From positions 1-35,146 of the forward strand of contig NZ_JFKD01000027.1 in assembly GCF_002115725.1 (NCBI RefSeq): a stretch of DNA of 35,146 bases. The letters run 5' to 3'. The notes beneath the pieces are model-generated. The model was given only the letters and a program-made list of their open reading frames with translations, had not been told where the DNA came from and made no database searches. This DNA comes from Marivita cryptomonadis. Its GTDB lineage: Bacteria > Pseudomonadota > Alphaproteobacteria > Rhodobacterales > Rhodobacteraceae. Positions 1 through 7,579 of this stretch are shown piece after piece (within the stretch, counting starts at the first letter, position 1; each line of letters starts with the position of its first letter). The position numbers and the translations under genes were made by a program.

Positions 1-71
1 TGTCAGACCACTACACACTACGGCTTCACAAGACTATCGATCTGCTAAAAACCCTAAAGGGCGTCGAATAA
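1..71 (+). CDS. C-terminal tail of an unidentified upstream gene (partial)
   Basis: The third forward frame is open from the window edge to a TAA at 69-71 and reads SDHYTLRLHKTIDLLKTLKG followed by VE. It looks protein-like, but it is only 22 residues long and I do not recognise it. It would lie about 60 bp upstream of the EEP-family gene on the same strand. A chance open frame of this length is quite possible, so this is a weak call. Confidence 0.3.
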   Translation, partial: SDHYTLRLHKTIDLLKTLKGVE

Positions 72-131
72 ATTGAGCAGTTAAATCCCGATCTGCATCT
101 TTATCATTTATGGTTGCCGGACATCTACTTT

Positions 132-1100
132 ATGAAAATCATTTGCTGGAACATTCAAAAACTAAACATCAATAAGGCGGCCGGTCGCCGTGGCGATATC
201 GCCTCCGCTGTGGCTGCCGCAGCTAATGGTGAGCCGTTTATTCTTTTTGTTCTGGAAGCACGGCAGAATGCCCAAAATGCTTTGGGAGTAGCCAATCACA
301 TTTGTCAAGCTCTTCAAGCAGCTCCACACAATATCCACAATATCAACGTAGGCAGGGTTGATATTGGCGGTAATGCGAACAGGCGAGAAGACATCGTAGT
401 TGTCGCAGGATATGGTGCGACGTTTGTGAATCATGGCTCGTTCACCGGATGGCAAGCTGCTTTCGATACCAGCTGCGCAAACCAAGTCGTTTCAGCACAA
501 GCGCGAGAAGCGGCGAGAACACAAAGAAATAATCAACTGCGTGAAACAGGTGAGCGTTTCAAACGTGCAAAAATATTTGAAGAACTCCTGACGTTACCAG
601 CTACTGACTTTAGAAATCCAGCGAACTTGACCATTGGCGATGGAACCAATAACTATCGAGTTCTCGTTTTGCACAGTCCGGGCCCTGCTGACGGCGAAAA
701 TTACTCTGATACCACTTATGCGCCGCACTATAATCAAGCAGTTCTTTCGAGTGCCGTTGTCAATGGGTTCCAAATCGTAATGGGCGATTTCAATCAGCAT
801 GGCGACATTAACACAACCCTACGCGACTGCACCAAAGGTTACGGAGGCACCACGAAAAAGCATGATGGTACTGCGTCAGTACACCGATATGATAGAGTAT
901 TTACCAACCTTCCGGTCCAAGTCAGTGTGGGAGCTGACAGTTTGGCAGATCGGACACTAACCGACCACCTTTTTACTGTAACGACAGTTCCTTTAGTTCC
1001 TTTCGTATTTCCATCGATAAATCCGAATGTGTTCGCCTTCAATGCGGTAAAATCAATCAGAAACAGAAATATAAGAAGGCGTCGCACGAAAAGAAAGTAA
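132..1100 (+). CDS. Endonuclease/exonuclease/phosphatase (EEP, DNase I-like) family protein
   Basis: A 322-residue protein with the sequence marks of the EEP superfamily, whose members cleave phosphodiester or phosphomonoester bonds with divalent metal. The N-terminus is MKIICWNIQKLN (conserved Asn at 7), followed by FVLEAR (metal-binding Glu near 42), LVLHSPG (His near 181), VMGDFNQHGD (Asp/Asn pair at 219-221) and LTDHLF (catalytic Asp-His at 278-279). The whole catalytic set is therefore present. The frame also opens at TTG 114, but I chose ATG 132 because the family's first strand starts there. The last 15 residues are almost all Arg, Lys and Asn, which could contact nucleic acid. No signal peptide is seen. 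Substrate unknown: DNase, RNase or phosphatase are all possible. It lies in the accessory stretch next to tRNA-Leu. Confidence 0.7.
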   Translation: MKIICWNIQKLNINKAAGRRGDIASAVAAAANGEPFILFVLEARQNAQNALGVANHICQALQAAPHNIHNINVGRVDIGGNANRREDIVVVAGYGATFVNHGSFTGWQAAFDTSCANQVVSAQAREAARTQRNNQLRETGERFKRAKIFEELLTLPATDFRNPANLTIGDGTNNYRVLVLHSPGPADGENYSDTTYAPHYNQAVLSSAVVNGFQIVMGDFNQHGDINTTLRDCTKGYGGTTKKHDGTASVHRYDRVFTNLPVQVSVGADSLADRTLTDHLFTVTTVPLVPFVFPSINPNVFAFNAVKSIRNRNIRRRRTKRK

Positions 1101-1279
1101 GTCCGCCATCCACGAGTTGATAGAAGAGCTTTTCACGGCTTCAATTCCATCGTGTCTCCTTGAGGTGATTTATGCCGCGAAGAAAAAATCTTTCATGTGA
1201 ATTTGAACTTTGGCTTCATTAATAAGACAATAAGATTTGAATGCTTCTAATGATTTCGGAAAAATCTGGAGGCTCGAAT

Positions 1280-1918
1280 ATGGGTGGATATGGCTCAGGA
1301 CGACCCGGTCACAGGCAGAATGCCGAAGATTGTCGTTCGCTTGATGTAAACCGACTGCACCGCGAAGGATGTCTTGAACCCGGCAAAACGGGCAACTGGG
1401 TTTGGTCGCGCGATGGCAGGGAAATTGCCCGCATTGGCTACCGTTCCGAAGACGACCGCTTTGTCCTGAATTACCGCGTTCGCCTCTATGGTGGCGACTG
1501 GGAAAGCATCAAACAACCGACCCGGCTCACCTACACGCCGTGCAACTTCGGGAATAAAAGGCCCTATTTTATTTGCCCCGCCGTTGTGAACGGTCGCGCC
1601 TGTGGCCGCCGAGTTGGCAAGCTGTTCTCAGGTGGGCGCTACTTCCTGTGCCGTCATTGTTACAACGTCGCCTATACCAGCCAGTCAGAACCCCGTTATG
1701 ACCGCATGTTGCGCCGCGCCAACAAACTGCGCGTGGAACTAGGCGGCGAACCGGGAACCGCGCATTGGATAGCGCCGAAACCCAAGGGCATGTGGCAACG
1801 GACGTATCAGCGCAAACGCTTTGAAATTCAGTGGTGCGAAGACCAAGCGAACCGACTTTTCATCAGCAGATTCCGCCAACTTCTGAGCGAGGACGAATTC
1901 CAAACTTTCTTCGATTGA
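1280..1918 (+). CDS. MGGYGSGR-type zinc-ribbon protein of unknown function
   Basis: A 212-residue protein starting MGGYGSGRPG, the signature of a widespread uncharacterised proteobacterial family. The middle (about residues 100-135) is a zinc-ribbon-like segment: YFICP, then RACGRR, then FLCRHCYNVAYTSQ, giving four spaced cysteines ending in CxxC. The C-terminal half is rich in Arg, Lys and Trp and may bind nucleic acid. The frame opens earlier at 1241, but ATG 1280 is preceded by GGAGG at 1268-1272 with 7-nt spacing and gives the family N-terminus. The gene stands alone, about 180 bp after the EEP gene. Such proteins are often met in accessory regions; no function is established. Confidence 0.6.
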   Translation: MGGYGSGRPGHRQNAEDCRSLDVNRLHREGCLEPGKTGNWVWSRDGREIARIGYRSEDDRFVLNYRVRLYGGDWESIKQPTRLTYTPCNFGNKRPYFICPAVVNGRACGRRVGKLFSGGRYFLCRHCYNVAYTSQSEPRYDRMLRRANKLRVELGGEPGTAHWIAPKPKGMWQRTYQRKRFEIQWCEDQANRLFISRFRQLLSEDEFQTFFD

Positions 1919-2093
1919 AGTGTACGCAAATCGGTCGCCACGTTGTGCTTGGTACCTCGATAGTTCCACCGATCCCGCCCTGGACGCGGCACTTGCCCGT
2001 CACAGTCACGCGCCTGAATCTGTTCCCTTTGCAGCAGAAAAAGACACTATGTATTGTCACTGGGCGATGGGTGAAAAGCATAATGGAAGATAG

Positions 2094-2381
2094 ATGGTGA
2101 AAGAGCCGCTGACAGATTATGAAATCGACTATGTTCGAAATTGGTCAAAACAAGTTGATTTAAAAGATACTTTTACCTTCAGAGGCTGGAAAAAGCATCA
2201 TGCGTCTGATGAAGACGCACCCAAAGCTACAAAAATCGGCGAGAAAGTTGTCGCTGCACTGGAAGCCGAACCACCCGACCCCCGTTTGGATTTCATAGGG
2301 TTAGCGAAAGGTCCTCGTAAAGGTGGCGAAATCGGCGATAAGTCCAGCAAGAACCATCAGTACTATGTTCGACTCAAGTAG
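2094..2381 (+). CDS. Small hypothetical protein (95 aa)
   Basis: A 95-residue charged, soluble-looking protein starting MVKEPLTDYEIDYVRNW and ending in YYVRLK. I recognise no domain, signal peptide or membrane segment. A purine-rich GGAAGATAGATGG stretch just upstream could serve as a ribosome site for ATG 2094. Lysine-rich composition and freedom from stops favour a real gene, but it is short and unplaced. It is the last plus-strand gene before the minus-strand Ntn hydrolase. Confidence 0.45.
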   Translation: MVKEPLTDYEIDYVRNWSKQVDLKDTFTFRGWKKHHASDEDAPKATKIGEKVVAALEAEPPDPRLDFIGLAKGPRKGGEIGDKSSKNHQYYVRLK

Positions 2382-2560
2382 GTCTACCCAGCTACTGGTG
2401 GGAAAAAGACAGTCCCGAAAGTGCACTCTGCGCTTCTTCCTTTTTGGGTACCTCAGACCCACTGGACCCGACACCTTCCCTTTGTGCCCGATTCAGCATC
2501 GGAGGTAGGGCGACTTCTTTGCGGGGCATTGGGTCGGATGTAAGTATCCGCTTAGTTTGC

Positions 2561-3409
2561 TCAGGCATGATTGGTCTCCAGAGGATTGAATTCACTCCCA
2601 TAGAAGTGCTTTCTTGAAACCCATTTGAAATTTTCGTGCTTTGTGATTGTTGCGATGTCAATGTGACCGCCGACTGAATTAGCACCCGGCAAGAACCGAA
2701 CGAACTGCTTGGTCGTTTCCGCAAGAAACCTAGCTAACTCTATCGCGTCAGACGTTGGCATCGCTGGGTGCTCAAGGTTTGCTTGCGTATACTGCGCAAT
2801 CTCGGTCAAAGCGCTACCCAGATTCTCTTTTGGTATGCCGCCATGCTCTAAAGCTGTTTCTAGAGCTTGGCTGTAACCAAGAACTAGCCTGTTGATGGCT
2901 TCAGGAGCGCCGCCCCAACAAACGCGACTGGCTTGGTCAGCGCTGGCTTCGCAATGAGGCGGCGGGCATACGCCATTCCGGATATCAATTCGCCAGATTT
3001 CTCCCATGTCCGCTCCAGAAGAGTAACCGCCAACCCAAAAATGGAAGTCACCCTCCGGCTTCACTTCCAGCTTCGAAAATCTCTCGTTGAAAAGGTAGTC
3101 GCGTGCCAGTTCCGCAACCTGTCCTATTGTGTAGGCGTCAGGTTGAATTTCGAACGGGCCGCCATCGGCTTCCGTTAGCTTCCTGAAGTCCTTGGCGATT
3201 GTCGAGATCGAAGAGTTGCCAAAGTTACCGATGCCCGCAGTCATCGCCGCTATCGGCAGGCCTTTCCGAAGATTGAAAACCTTATTGGCGTTGTCATAGG
3301 TATTGACAGTGAACGCCTGTCCGTCTGCACTCCGCGCCTGCAGCGAAGACGTACTATCCGCCGCAAAAACAAGACAGTCCTGGACCTTGACAGCGACACA
3401 GATGGTCAT
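2561..3409 (-). CDS. Stand-alone proteasome-like Ntn hydrolase
   Basis: A 282-residue protein whose N-terminus matches proteasome beta-subunit chemistry. After Met1 comes MTICVAVKVQDCLVFAADST. If Met is removed, Thr becomes residue 1 and the Asp of FAAD falls exactly at residue 17, the proteasome Asp17 position. A later NKVFNL supplies a Lys at about 42 (Lys33 in the proteasome, after an insertion), followed by AAMTAGIGNFG like the beta-subunit Gly47 region. VGGHIDIATIT near the C-terminus also fits the fold. It is not HslV (longer, different core) and differs from the classic Anbu N-terminus, so it is best called a proteasome-type hydrolase of unknown subfamily. RBS-like AAAGGG lies upstream of ATG 3409. 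No ATPase partner is adjacent. It is the accessory gene nearest the tRNA-Leu 3' end. Confidence 0.65.
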   Translation of the reverse strand: MTICVAVKVQDCLVFAADSTSSLQARSADGQAFTVNTYDNANKVFNLRKGLPIAAMTAGIGNFGNSSISTIAKDFRKLTEADGGPFEIQPDAYTIGQVAELARDYLFNERFSKLEVKPEGDFHFWVGGYSSGADMGEIWRIDIRNGVCPPPHCEASADQASRVCWGGAPEAINRLVLGYSQALETALEHGGIPKENLGSALTEIAQYTQANLEHPAMPTSDAIELARFLAETTKQFVRFLPGANSVGGHIDIATITKHENFKWVSRKHFYGSEFNPLETNHA

Positions 3410-3663
3410 CGAAATTTCCCTTTAACCTGCTGTAAGTGAATCAAAAATCACGCCTGTTTTCAAATTCATAATAGGACTCGATTTCAATGAGTTGGCGCTA
3501 CTTGCCAAGTTTGGCCGACGTAAACTGACCTCAAACCCTGAGCTTACGCAAAAAGGCAACCTCTTCGACCAGCGGTCAACCCCGGAAGGGTGGTCTAAAG
3601 GGTGGGCTCGATGTATCGGCCAACCACCAGGCCCCTGAATATAAACGGAAAATGTGAAAAATT

Positions 3664-3749
<86 letters not shown>

Positions 3750-3900
3750 AGGTGTCGTGAGGCTGGCGTTTAATCTGGTCCCGAAAGGGTGTCAACGGAC
3801 TTTTTCAGACTTCCAGCTAAGGCTTTGCGGCAATCCTACACCTTGCCCGCACAGGCCGACGGGGATACAGGTCAGTCAAGCTATGACCGGGAGCATTCAC

Positions 3901-4881
3901 ATGTCCAAACTCGTCACGATCTACGGTGGCTCCGGCTTTGTCGGACGTTATATTGCACGACGGATGGCCAAGCAGGGTTGGCGTGTGCGGGTCGCTGTGC
4001 GCCGTCCGAACGAAGCGATTTTCGTGAAACCCTACGGTGTCGTTGGTCAGGTTGAACCGATCCTATGCAACATCCGCGACGACGCGAGTGTTCGTGCTGC
4101 GATGCAGGGCGCAGATGCAGTGGTCAATTGCGTGGGTATCCTTGCCAAGAACGGAAAAAACACCTTTGACGCTGTGCAGGCCGACGGTGCGGGCCGCGTT
4201 GCCCGGATTGCTGCAGAGACAGGGATTCAAACGTTGGTGCATGTTTCCGCGATCGGCGCAGATGCCAATAGCGACAGTGACTACCAGCGCACCAAAGGCG
4301 AAGGCGAAGCAGCAATTCTGGAGCACATGCCCAATGCAGTGATCCTCCGCCCGTCCATCGTTTTTGGCCCCGAGGACGGCTTTTTCAACCGGTTTGCAGG
4401 CATGACGCGGATGGGTCCGATTCTTCCGGTTGTGGGCGCAGACACCAAGTTCCAGCCGGTTTATGTCGATGACGTTGCGCATGCAGCATGTTTGGCTGTC
4501 ATCGGTCAGGCACCTGCAGGTGTTTATGAACTTGGTGGTCCGGACGTAGACACCTTCAGAGACTTGATGCAGGACATGCTCAAGGTCATTCGTCGGCGTC
4601 GCCTGATCGTCAATATTCCTTTTTTCGCCGCGTCGATCATGGGTGGCCTGTTCGATTTCGCCAATGCCATCAGTGGTGGGCTGATCCCGGCGATGGTCAC
4701 TCGCGACCAAGTCAAGAATTTGAGCAAGGACAACGTTGTCTCGGAAGACGCAAAGACTTTTGCCGATCTGGGAATCAAGCCCGTCGCTCTCGAAGCTGTA
4801 CTGCCGGATTACCTGTGGCGGTTCCGCCCGTCTGGGCAGTATGCCGATATCAAGGACAGCGCGAAGAACTTGCGCGCCTGA
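3901..4881 (+). CDS. NDUFA9-like NAD(P)-binding protein (atypical SDR)
   Basis: A 326-residue Rossmann-fold protein of the atypical short-chain dehydrogenase family, most like bacterial relatives of the complex I accessory subunit NDUFA9. It begins MSKLVTIYGGSGFVGRYIAR with the dinucleotide motif GGSGFVG at residues 9-15. Further landmarks are VVNCVGILA, VHVSAIGAD, YQRTKGEGE (tyrosine and lysine in the SDR active-site position) and the substrate-domain motif PVYVDDVAHA. The frame opens upstream at 3757, but that extension overlaps the tRNA spacer and lacks family similarity; ATG 3901 has GGGAG 8 nt upstream. Single gene. A role in complex I assembly or quinone-linked NADPH binding is inferred only by homology. 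Confidence 0.8.
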   Translation: MSKLVTIYGGSGFVGRYIARRMAKQGWRVRVAVRRPNEAIFVKPYGVVGQVEPILCNIRDDASVRAAMQGADAVVNCVGILAKNGKNTFDAVQADGAGRVARIAAETGIQTLVHVSAIGADANSDSDYQRTKGEGEAAILEHMPNAVILRPSIVFGPEDGFFNRFAGMTRMGPILPVVGADTKFQPVYVDDVAHAACLAVIGQAPAGVYELGGPDVDTFRDLMQDMLKVIRRRRLIVNIPFFAASIMGGLFDFANAISGGLIPAMVTRDQVKNLSKDNVVSEDAKTFADLGIKPVALEAVLPDYLWRFRPSGQYADIKDSAKNLRA

Positions 4882-4912
4882 TCGGTTTCACCACCAAACC
4901 GGATGGCCGCGT

Positions 4913-5179
4913 TCAGTGATGACGTGCGAGATTTTGCATGATGTCGCCGTTGACGCATCCCGGTGGCGGTGTTTTGGCAAACCCTTTTTGATCGCCAAGC
5001 CATCCCTGACAGCTTGCGACGAGGGCACATTCACGACAGGCTGTGACCATCGTCGCGTATTCTTGTGCGGTGAGCCGATCATGCGCCATTTCTTCTGACA
5101 GACTTACACCCATCACCTTGGCGACGCTGCGTGTAAGCCAGAAATGCAATCCCGGGTCTCCTCGATGTTGTGTCGTCAT
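4913..5179 (-). CDS. DUF6455 family Cys4 protein (third gene of a tandem array)
   Basis: An 88-residue single-domain DUF6455 protein. After a short lead it has GLHFWLTRSVAKVMGVSL, followed by the cysteine set CRECALVASC and PPPGCVN, which reads CxxC-x5-C-x17-C. Four cysteines at fixed spacing suggest a zinc or Fe-S site, but no function is established. The frame extends upstream to 5227; I chose ATG 5177-5179 because it overlaps the stop of the preceding gene as ATGA, the arrangement used throughout this operon. It is the last of three co-oriented DUF6455 genes that probably share the promoter near 5745. No signal peptide or membrane segment. Confidence 0.75.
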   Translation of the reverse strand: MTTQHRGDPGLHFWLTRSVAKVMGVSLSEEMAHDRLTAQEYATMVTACRECALVASCQGWLGDQKGFAKTPPPGCVNGDIMQNLARHH

Positions 5180-5472
5180 GGGTTTTGCCTTTCTGCTAGT
5201 CGTCTCAATCCGTCGGCATTGCGGCATTCTGCCGGCGGTGCTGCAGTGGGGTCATCGACATGTGCCTTCAGCCAACGATCGCAGCCATCAACCCAGGTGC
5301 ACGAGCGGCATCCAGTCACCATCTCCACCCAAGTCTCGGGATCAAGCGCACCGCTCTGGGCTGCCTGAGCAGTATCGACGCCGCATGTTTTCGCCATGCG
5401 TTGGACGAGCCAATAATGCACCCCCGGCCGGCCCAGGGGGCGCCATGCTAGAGCCTTCTGCGGACCAATCAT
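5176..5472 (-). CDS. DUF6455 family Cys4 protein (second gene of the array)
   Basis: A 98-residue protein of the same family, with GVHYWLVQRMAKTCGVDT matching the WLxR-AK subtype seen in its downstream neighbour. The cysteine motif is CRSCTWVDGC ... PPAECRN (CxxC-x5-C-x18-C). Its stop overlaps the next gene's start as ATGA at 5176-5179, and its own ATG (5470-5472) overlaps the previous stop the same way, so translation of all three is probably coupled and their amounts matched. The two neighbours of the same subtype look like an old duplication. Soluble, cytoplasmic by sequence; biochemical role unknown. Confidence 0.75.
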   Translation of the reverse strand: MIGPQKALAWRPLGRPGVHYWLVQRMAKTCGVDTAQAAQSGALDPETWVEMVTGCRSCTWVDGCDRWLKAHVDDPTAAPPAECRNADGLRRLAERQNP

Positions 5473-5723
5473 TTTGATCTCATGTCATCAAAGAAAGCTT
5501 CGTTGCGACAGTAATCCGGCAAATTCAATTGCGGCCCTGCGGTCTCAAGAAGGCACTTGCACGCATCTGGCGCAGTGCAACCAAAGCATCGGTCCACCGC
5601 GTGCTCAAAGCGGTCTTCAGACAGCTCTGCGCGCATCATCAGCTCTTGCAAATCCAACCCTTGTCGGTCGGCCATTGCCAGCACCAACTGTGTATGGGTG
5701 TTTCGTTTTGTTTCGTAGGTCAT
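5469..5723 (-). CDS. DUF6455 family Cys4 protein (first gene of the array)
   Basis: An 84-residue DUF6455-like protein of a different subtype: TQLVLAMADRQGLDLQELM replaces the WLxR-AK segment, while the cysteine motif CFGCTAPDAC ... LPDYCRN (CxxC-x5-C-x16-C) is kept. ATG 5723 has GGGGAG 9 nt upstream and leaves a short leader after the FNR-type box at 5779-5792; an in-frame ATG at 5738 is poorly served by an RBS. It leads an operon of three genes joined by two ATGA overlaps. Its closest partner in the window is the N-terminal domain of the fused gene at 5855-6652. Confidence 0.7.
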   Translation of the reverse strand: MTYETKRNTHTQLVLAMADRQGLDLQELMMRAELSEDRFEHAVDRCFGCTAPDACKCLLETAGPQLNLPDYCRNEAFFDDMRSK

Positions 5724-5778
5724 GACAATGCTCCCCATTGCTCTGACCTAAGGTTAAGCGGCGCTCGGGATATTGGCA

Positions 5779-5792
5779 TTGATTCAGGTCAA
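5779..5792. promoter_or_regulatory. FNR/FnrL-type operator upstream of the three-gene DUF6455 operon
   Basis: TTGATTCAGGTCAA matches the TTGA-N6-TCAA palindrome recognised by FNR, FnrL and related CRP-family regulators. Its centre is about 62 bp upstream of ATG 5723. With class II geometry (site centred at -41.5) transcription would start near 5744, leaving a leader of about 20 nt. A DNR/NnrR-type nitric-oxide regulator could read the same box. Confidence 0.6.
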
Positions 5793-5854
5793 TGCCTGCT
5801 GGCAACTGGATTTCGGGGGGATCAAGATGGATGCTAGGCGCAGGCGCGCGAGCG

Positions 5855-6652
5855 TCACTGTTGGGTGGATGCGCGACAGGTCAACAAACGGCCAAATGCA
5901 GCGGCATTGGAACATCCCGATGGGAATGTGTCAGCAGAAACCTGTGCCTCATCCAACCAGTTCTGGCACTGGTCGCGAAGTGGACAGAGGCAACACTCCA
6001 GAACCATATTTGCGTATTGGCTTTGAGTGAAATCGCCGTCTTCCATAGCGCCACTTAGATTCACGCCAATCTTCTTCGCCACGTTTCTAACCAGCCAATA
6101 GCCAAGTTCAGCGTTATGCAAAATCACATCGAGTTCGCGACCCGCATCTGTTGAATTATCAGGTGCGCTGTCCGAAGGATCCACTTGAAAACTTGTATCC
6201 GTGTTTTCAAGCAGCCACTCTTCGCACGTATACCGCCATTCCCATGAGCGGCTTTGTTCCTCAAGGTAGCTCCAGCTTTCAAGCTGGAGGCCGTCATCCT
6301 CAAGTTCGATACATGTGTCGACGCCGAAAATTCGTGTTTGGGTAAGTTCGCTGACGAAGAAAGCAGAATCGTTGGAAGAGACGAACTCGATCCCACACCA
6401 GAATGTGGCGTTCATCTGTTCCATTTGCTTCAAGAAATCCGAGTTGGCGCAGTATTTTGGCACTTGGAGCAAAGGCGTCAAGGCGTTTAGAACACCCTCG
6501 CATCTACCGCTTTTGGAACAAGACCAACACTTCTGCGCAGCAATCTGAAGATCGTGCGTGTTGATCGACCCAAGCAACACTTGTTGCTCTAAATCAATAC
6601 CGCACCGAGACGCCATGTGGAGCACCCACATATCTCTGCACTCGTCAAACAT
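5855..6652 (-). CDS. Two-domain DUF6455 protein (fused subtypes with a long linker)
   Basis: A 265-residue protein holding two DUF6455 units. Domain 1 (about residues 5-80) is the GIDLEQ subtype with cysteines 42, 45, 51 and 68. Domain 2 (about 175-260) is the GYWLVRNVAKKIGV subtype with cysteines 220, 223, 229 and 247. Both keep CxxC-x5-C-x16/17-C. The roughly 95-residue linker is acidic and Trp-rich (ESWSYLEEQSRSWEWRY) and matches nothing I know. The fusion pairs the same two subtypes that occur as separate proteins in the operon just downstream, so the two subtypes may act together. ATG 6652 lies about 65 bp from the centre of a perfect FNR-type box at 6711-6724. No membrane segment or signal peptide. 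Confidence 0.7.
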   Translation of the reverse strand: MFDECRDMWVLHMASRCGIDLEQQVLLGSINTHDLQIAAQKCWSCSKSGRCEGVLNALTPLLQVPKYCANSDFLKQMEQMNATFWCGIEFVSSNDSAFFVSELTQTRIFGVDTCIELEDDGLQLESWSYLEEQSRSWEWRYTCEEWLLENTDTSFQVDPSDSAPDNSTDAGRELDVILHNAELGYWLVRNVAKKIGVNLSGAMEDGDFTQSQYANMVLECCLCPLRDQCQNWLDEAQVSADTFPSGCSNAAAFGRLLTCRASTQQ

Positions 6653-6710
6653 AACAACCTTTACGTCATATAGCTTGCGGCAGCGTAAAAAGGTAAGGTC
6701 AGTATTGTCT

Positions 6711-6724
6711 TTGATCTACATCAA
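6711..6724. promoter_or_regulatory. FNR/FnrL-type operator upstream of the fused DUF6455 gene
   Basis: TTGATCTACATCAA is a perfect match to the FNR consensus TTGAT-N4-ATCAA. It sits between the stop of the M48 protease gene (6730) and ATG 6652. Class II geometry would put the transcript start near 6676, giving a 24-nt leader, nearly the same layout as the box at 5779. Confidence 0.7.
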
Positions 6725-6729
6725 GTTCG

Positions 6730-7449
6730 CTACAGTCCGGCTGCCGTCCGGCGCACGATTTCCATGCGAGACGCATTTGGCGGATGCGTGCCGAGAAAGC
6801 GATTGCCCGGGTCCGGGATGCGATTGAAGAACTGAGCGCCCCTTACCGGATTATAGCCCGCGCGGGCCGTAATGACCGTTCCAAGTTGATCGGCCTCAAG
6901 CTCAAAATCTTTGGAATATGTGCGTGCCCCCAAGGATGCGCCAATCTGTTCAGCGGATTGAACCGCCGCTGCATCAGCACCGCCCAGCGCCACCAGACCC
7001 GACAGGATCACGGCCCCGACAGCCGCGTTCTGTTGTGTTCTGCCAAGATGACCAAGGACATGGTGCGCGGCCTCGTGGCCCATCACAAAGGCCAGTTCAT
7101 CCGCATTTTCGACAGACGCAATCAGCGCAAGATTGAACGCAAGAATAGGTCGTCCGGTTCGGTCCACGGTTTGAAATGCATTCGGCGGCTGTCCGGGGCG
7201 GTCGTCCACGACGATCTGGAAATCACAATTGGCGCCTGGTGCCAGCCTACGGCACTCTCTTTCAGCCACCGGCTCAACAGTCTGGACAACCGACACGAAT
7301 TGGCGCGCAGCAATGCCAGCGCGGGTGCGAGCGTCCTGTTGCGAAATGGTCGCTTGTGAATTCTGGGGGCGCGGCTGAACCTGAGTCGAGGTCGTAGGAA
7401 CGTCGCACGCAGACAACGCGACGAAAGCCAATAATAGAAGCCAGCGCAT
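6730..7449 (-). CDS. M48 family zinc metalloprotease, lipoprotein
   Basis: A 239-residue predicted envelope lipoprotein peptidase. MRWLLLLAFVALSAC is a lipoprotein signal peptide with lipobox LSAC (acylated Cys15). The catalytic zinc site is HEAAHH within VMGHEAAHHVLGH, and ELEADQLG supplies the third ligand Glu, as in M48 proteases such as BepA/LoiP and Oma1 relatives. A short Gly/Ala-rich hydrophobic stretch follows the zinc helix. The frame extends upstream to 7497, but ATG 7449 has AGGGAG at good spacing and starts directly with the signal peptide. It probably works in periplasmic quality control of outer-membrane proteins (inference from the family). A separate unit from the DUF6455 gene, since an FNR box lies between. 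Confidence 0.85.
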   Translation of the reverse strand: MRWLLLLAFVALSACDVPTTSTQVQPRPQNSQATISQQDARTRAGIAARQFVSVVQTVEPVAERECRRLAPGANCDFQIVVDDRPGQPPNAFQTVDRTGRPILAFNLALIASVENADELAFVMGHEAAHHVLGHLGRTQQNAAVGAVILSGLVALGGADAAAVQSAEQIGASLGARTYSKDFELEADQLGTVITARAGYNPVRGAQFFNRIPDPGNRFLGTHPPNASRMEIVRRTAAGL

Positions 7450-7579
7450 TAAGACACTCCCTTTGTCTGAGATACTAGAAATAAGGTGGTTGCGCACCTC
7501 CTGCCAGAGCCGATTTCCTTGTGTGGCTTTCCACAGATGCTGCTTGGCAAGTGATAAAACTCCGCGCTAGGCTTTAAGT

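Noticed and set aside
3410..3663. Possible gene or att repeat in the 254 bp between the Ntn hydrolase and tRNA-Leu
   Set aside because: No open frame with family features and no second copy of the tRNA 3' end is visible in the window.
4883..4901. CGGTTT/AAACCG hairpin between the NDUFA9-like gene and the DUF6455 array as a terminator
   Set aside because: The stem is only 6 bp and no T-run follows on either strand.
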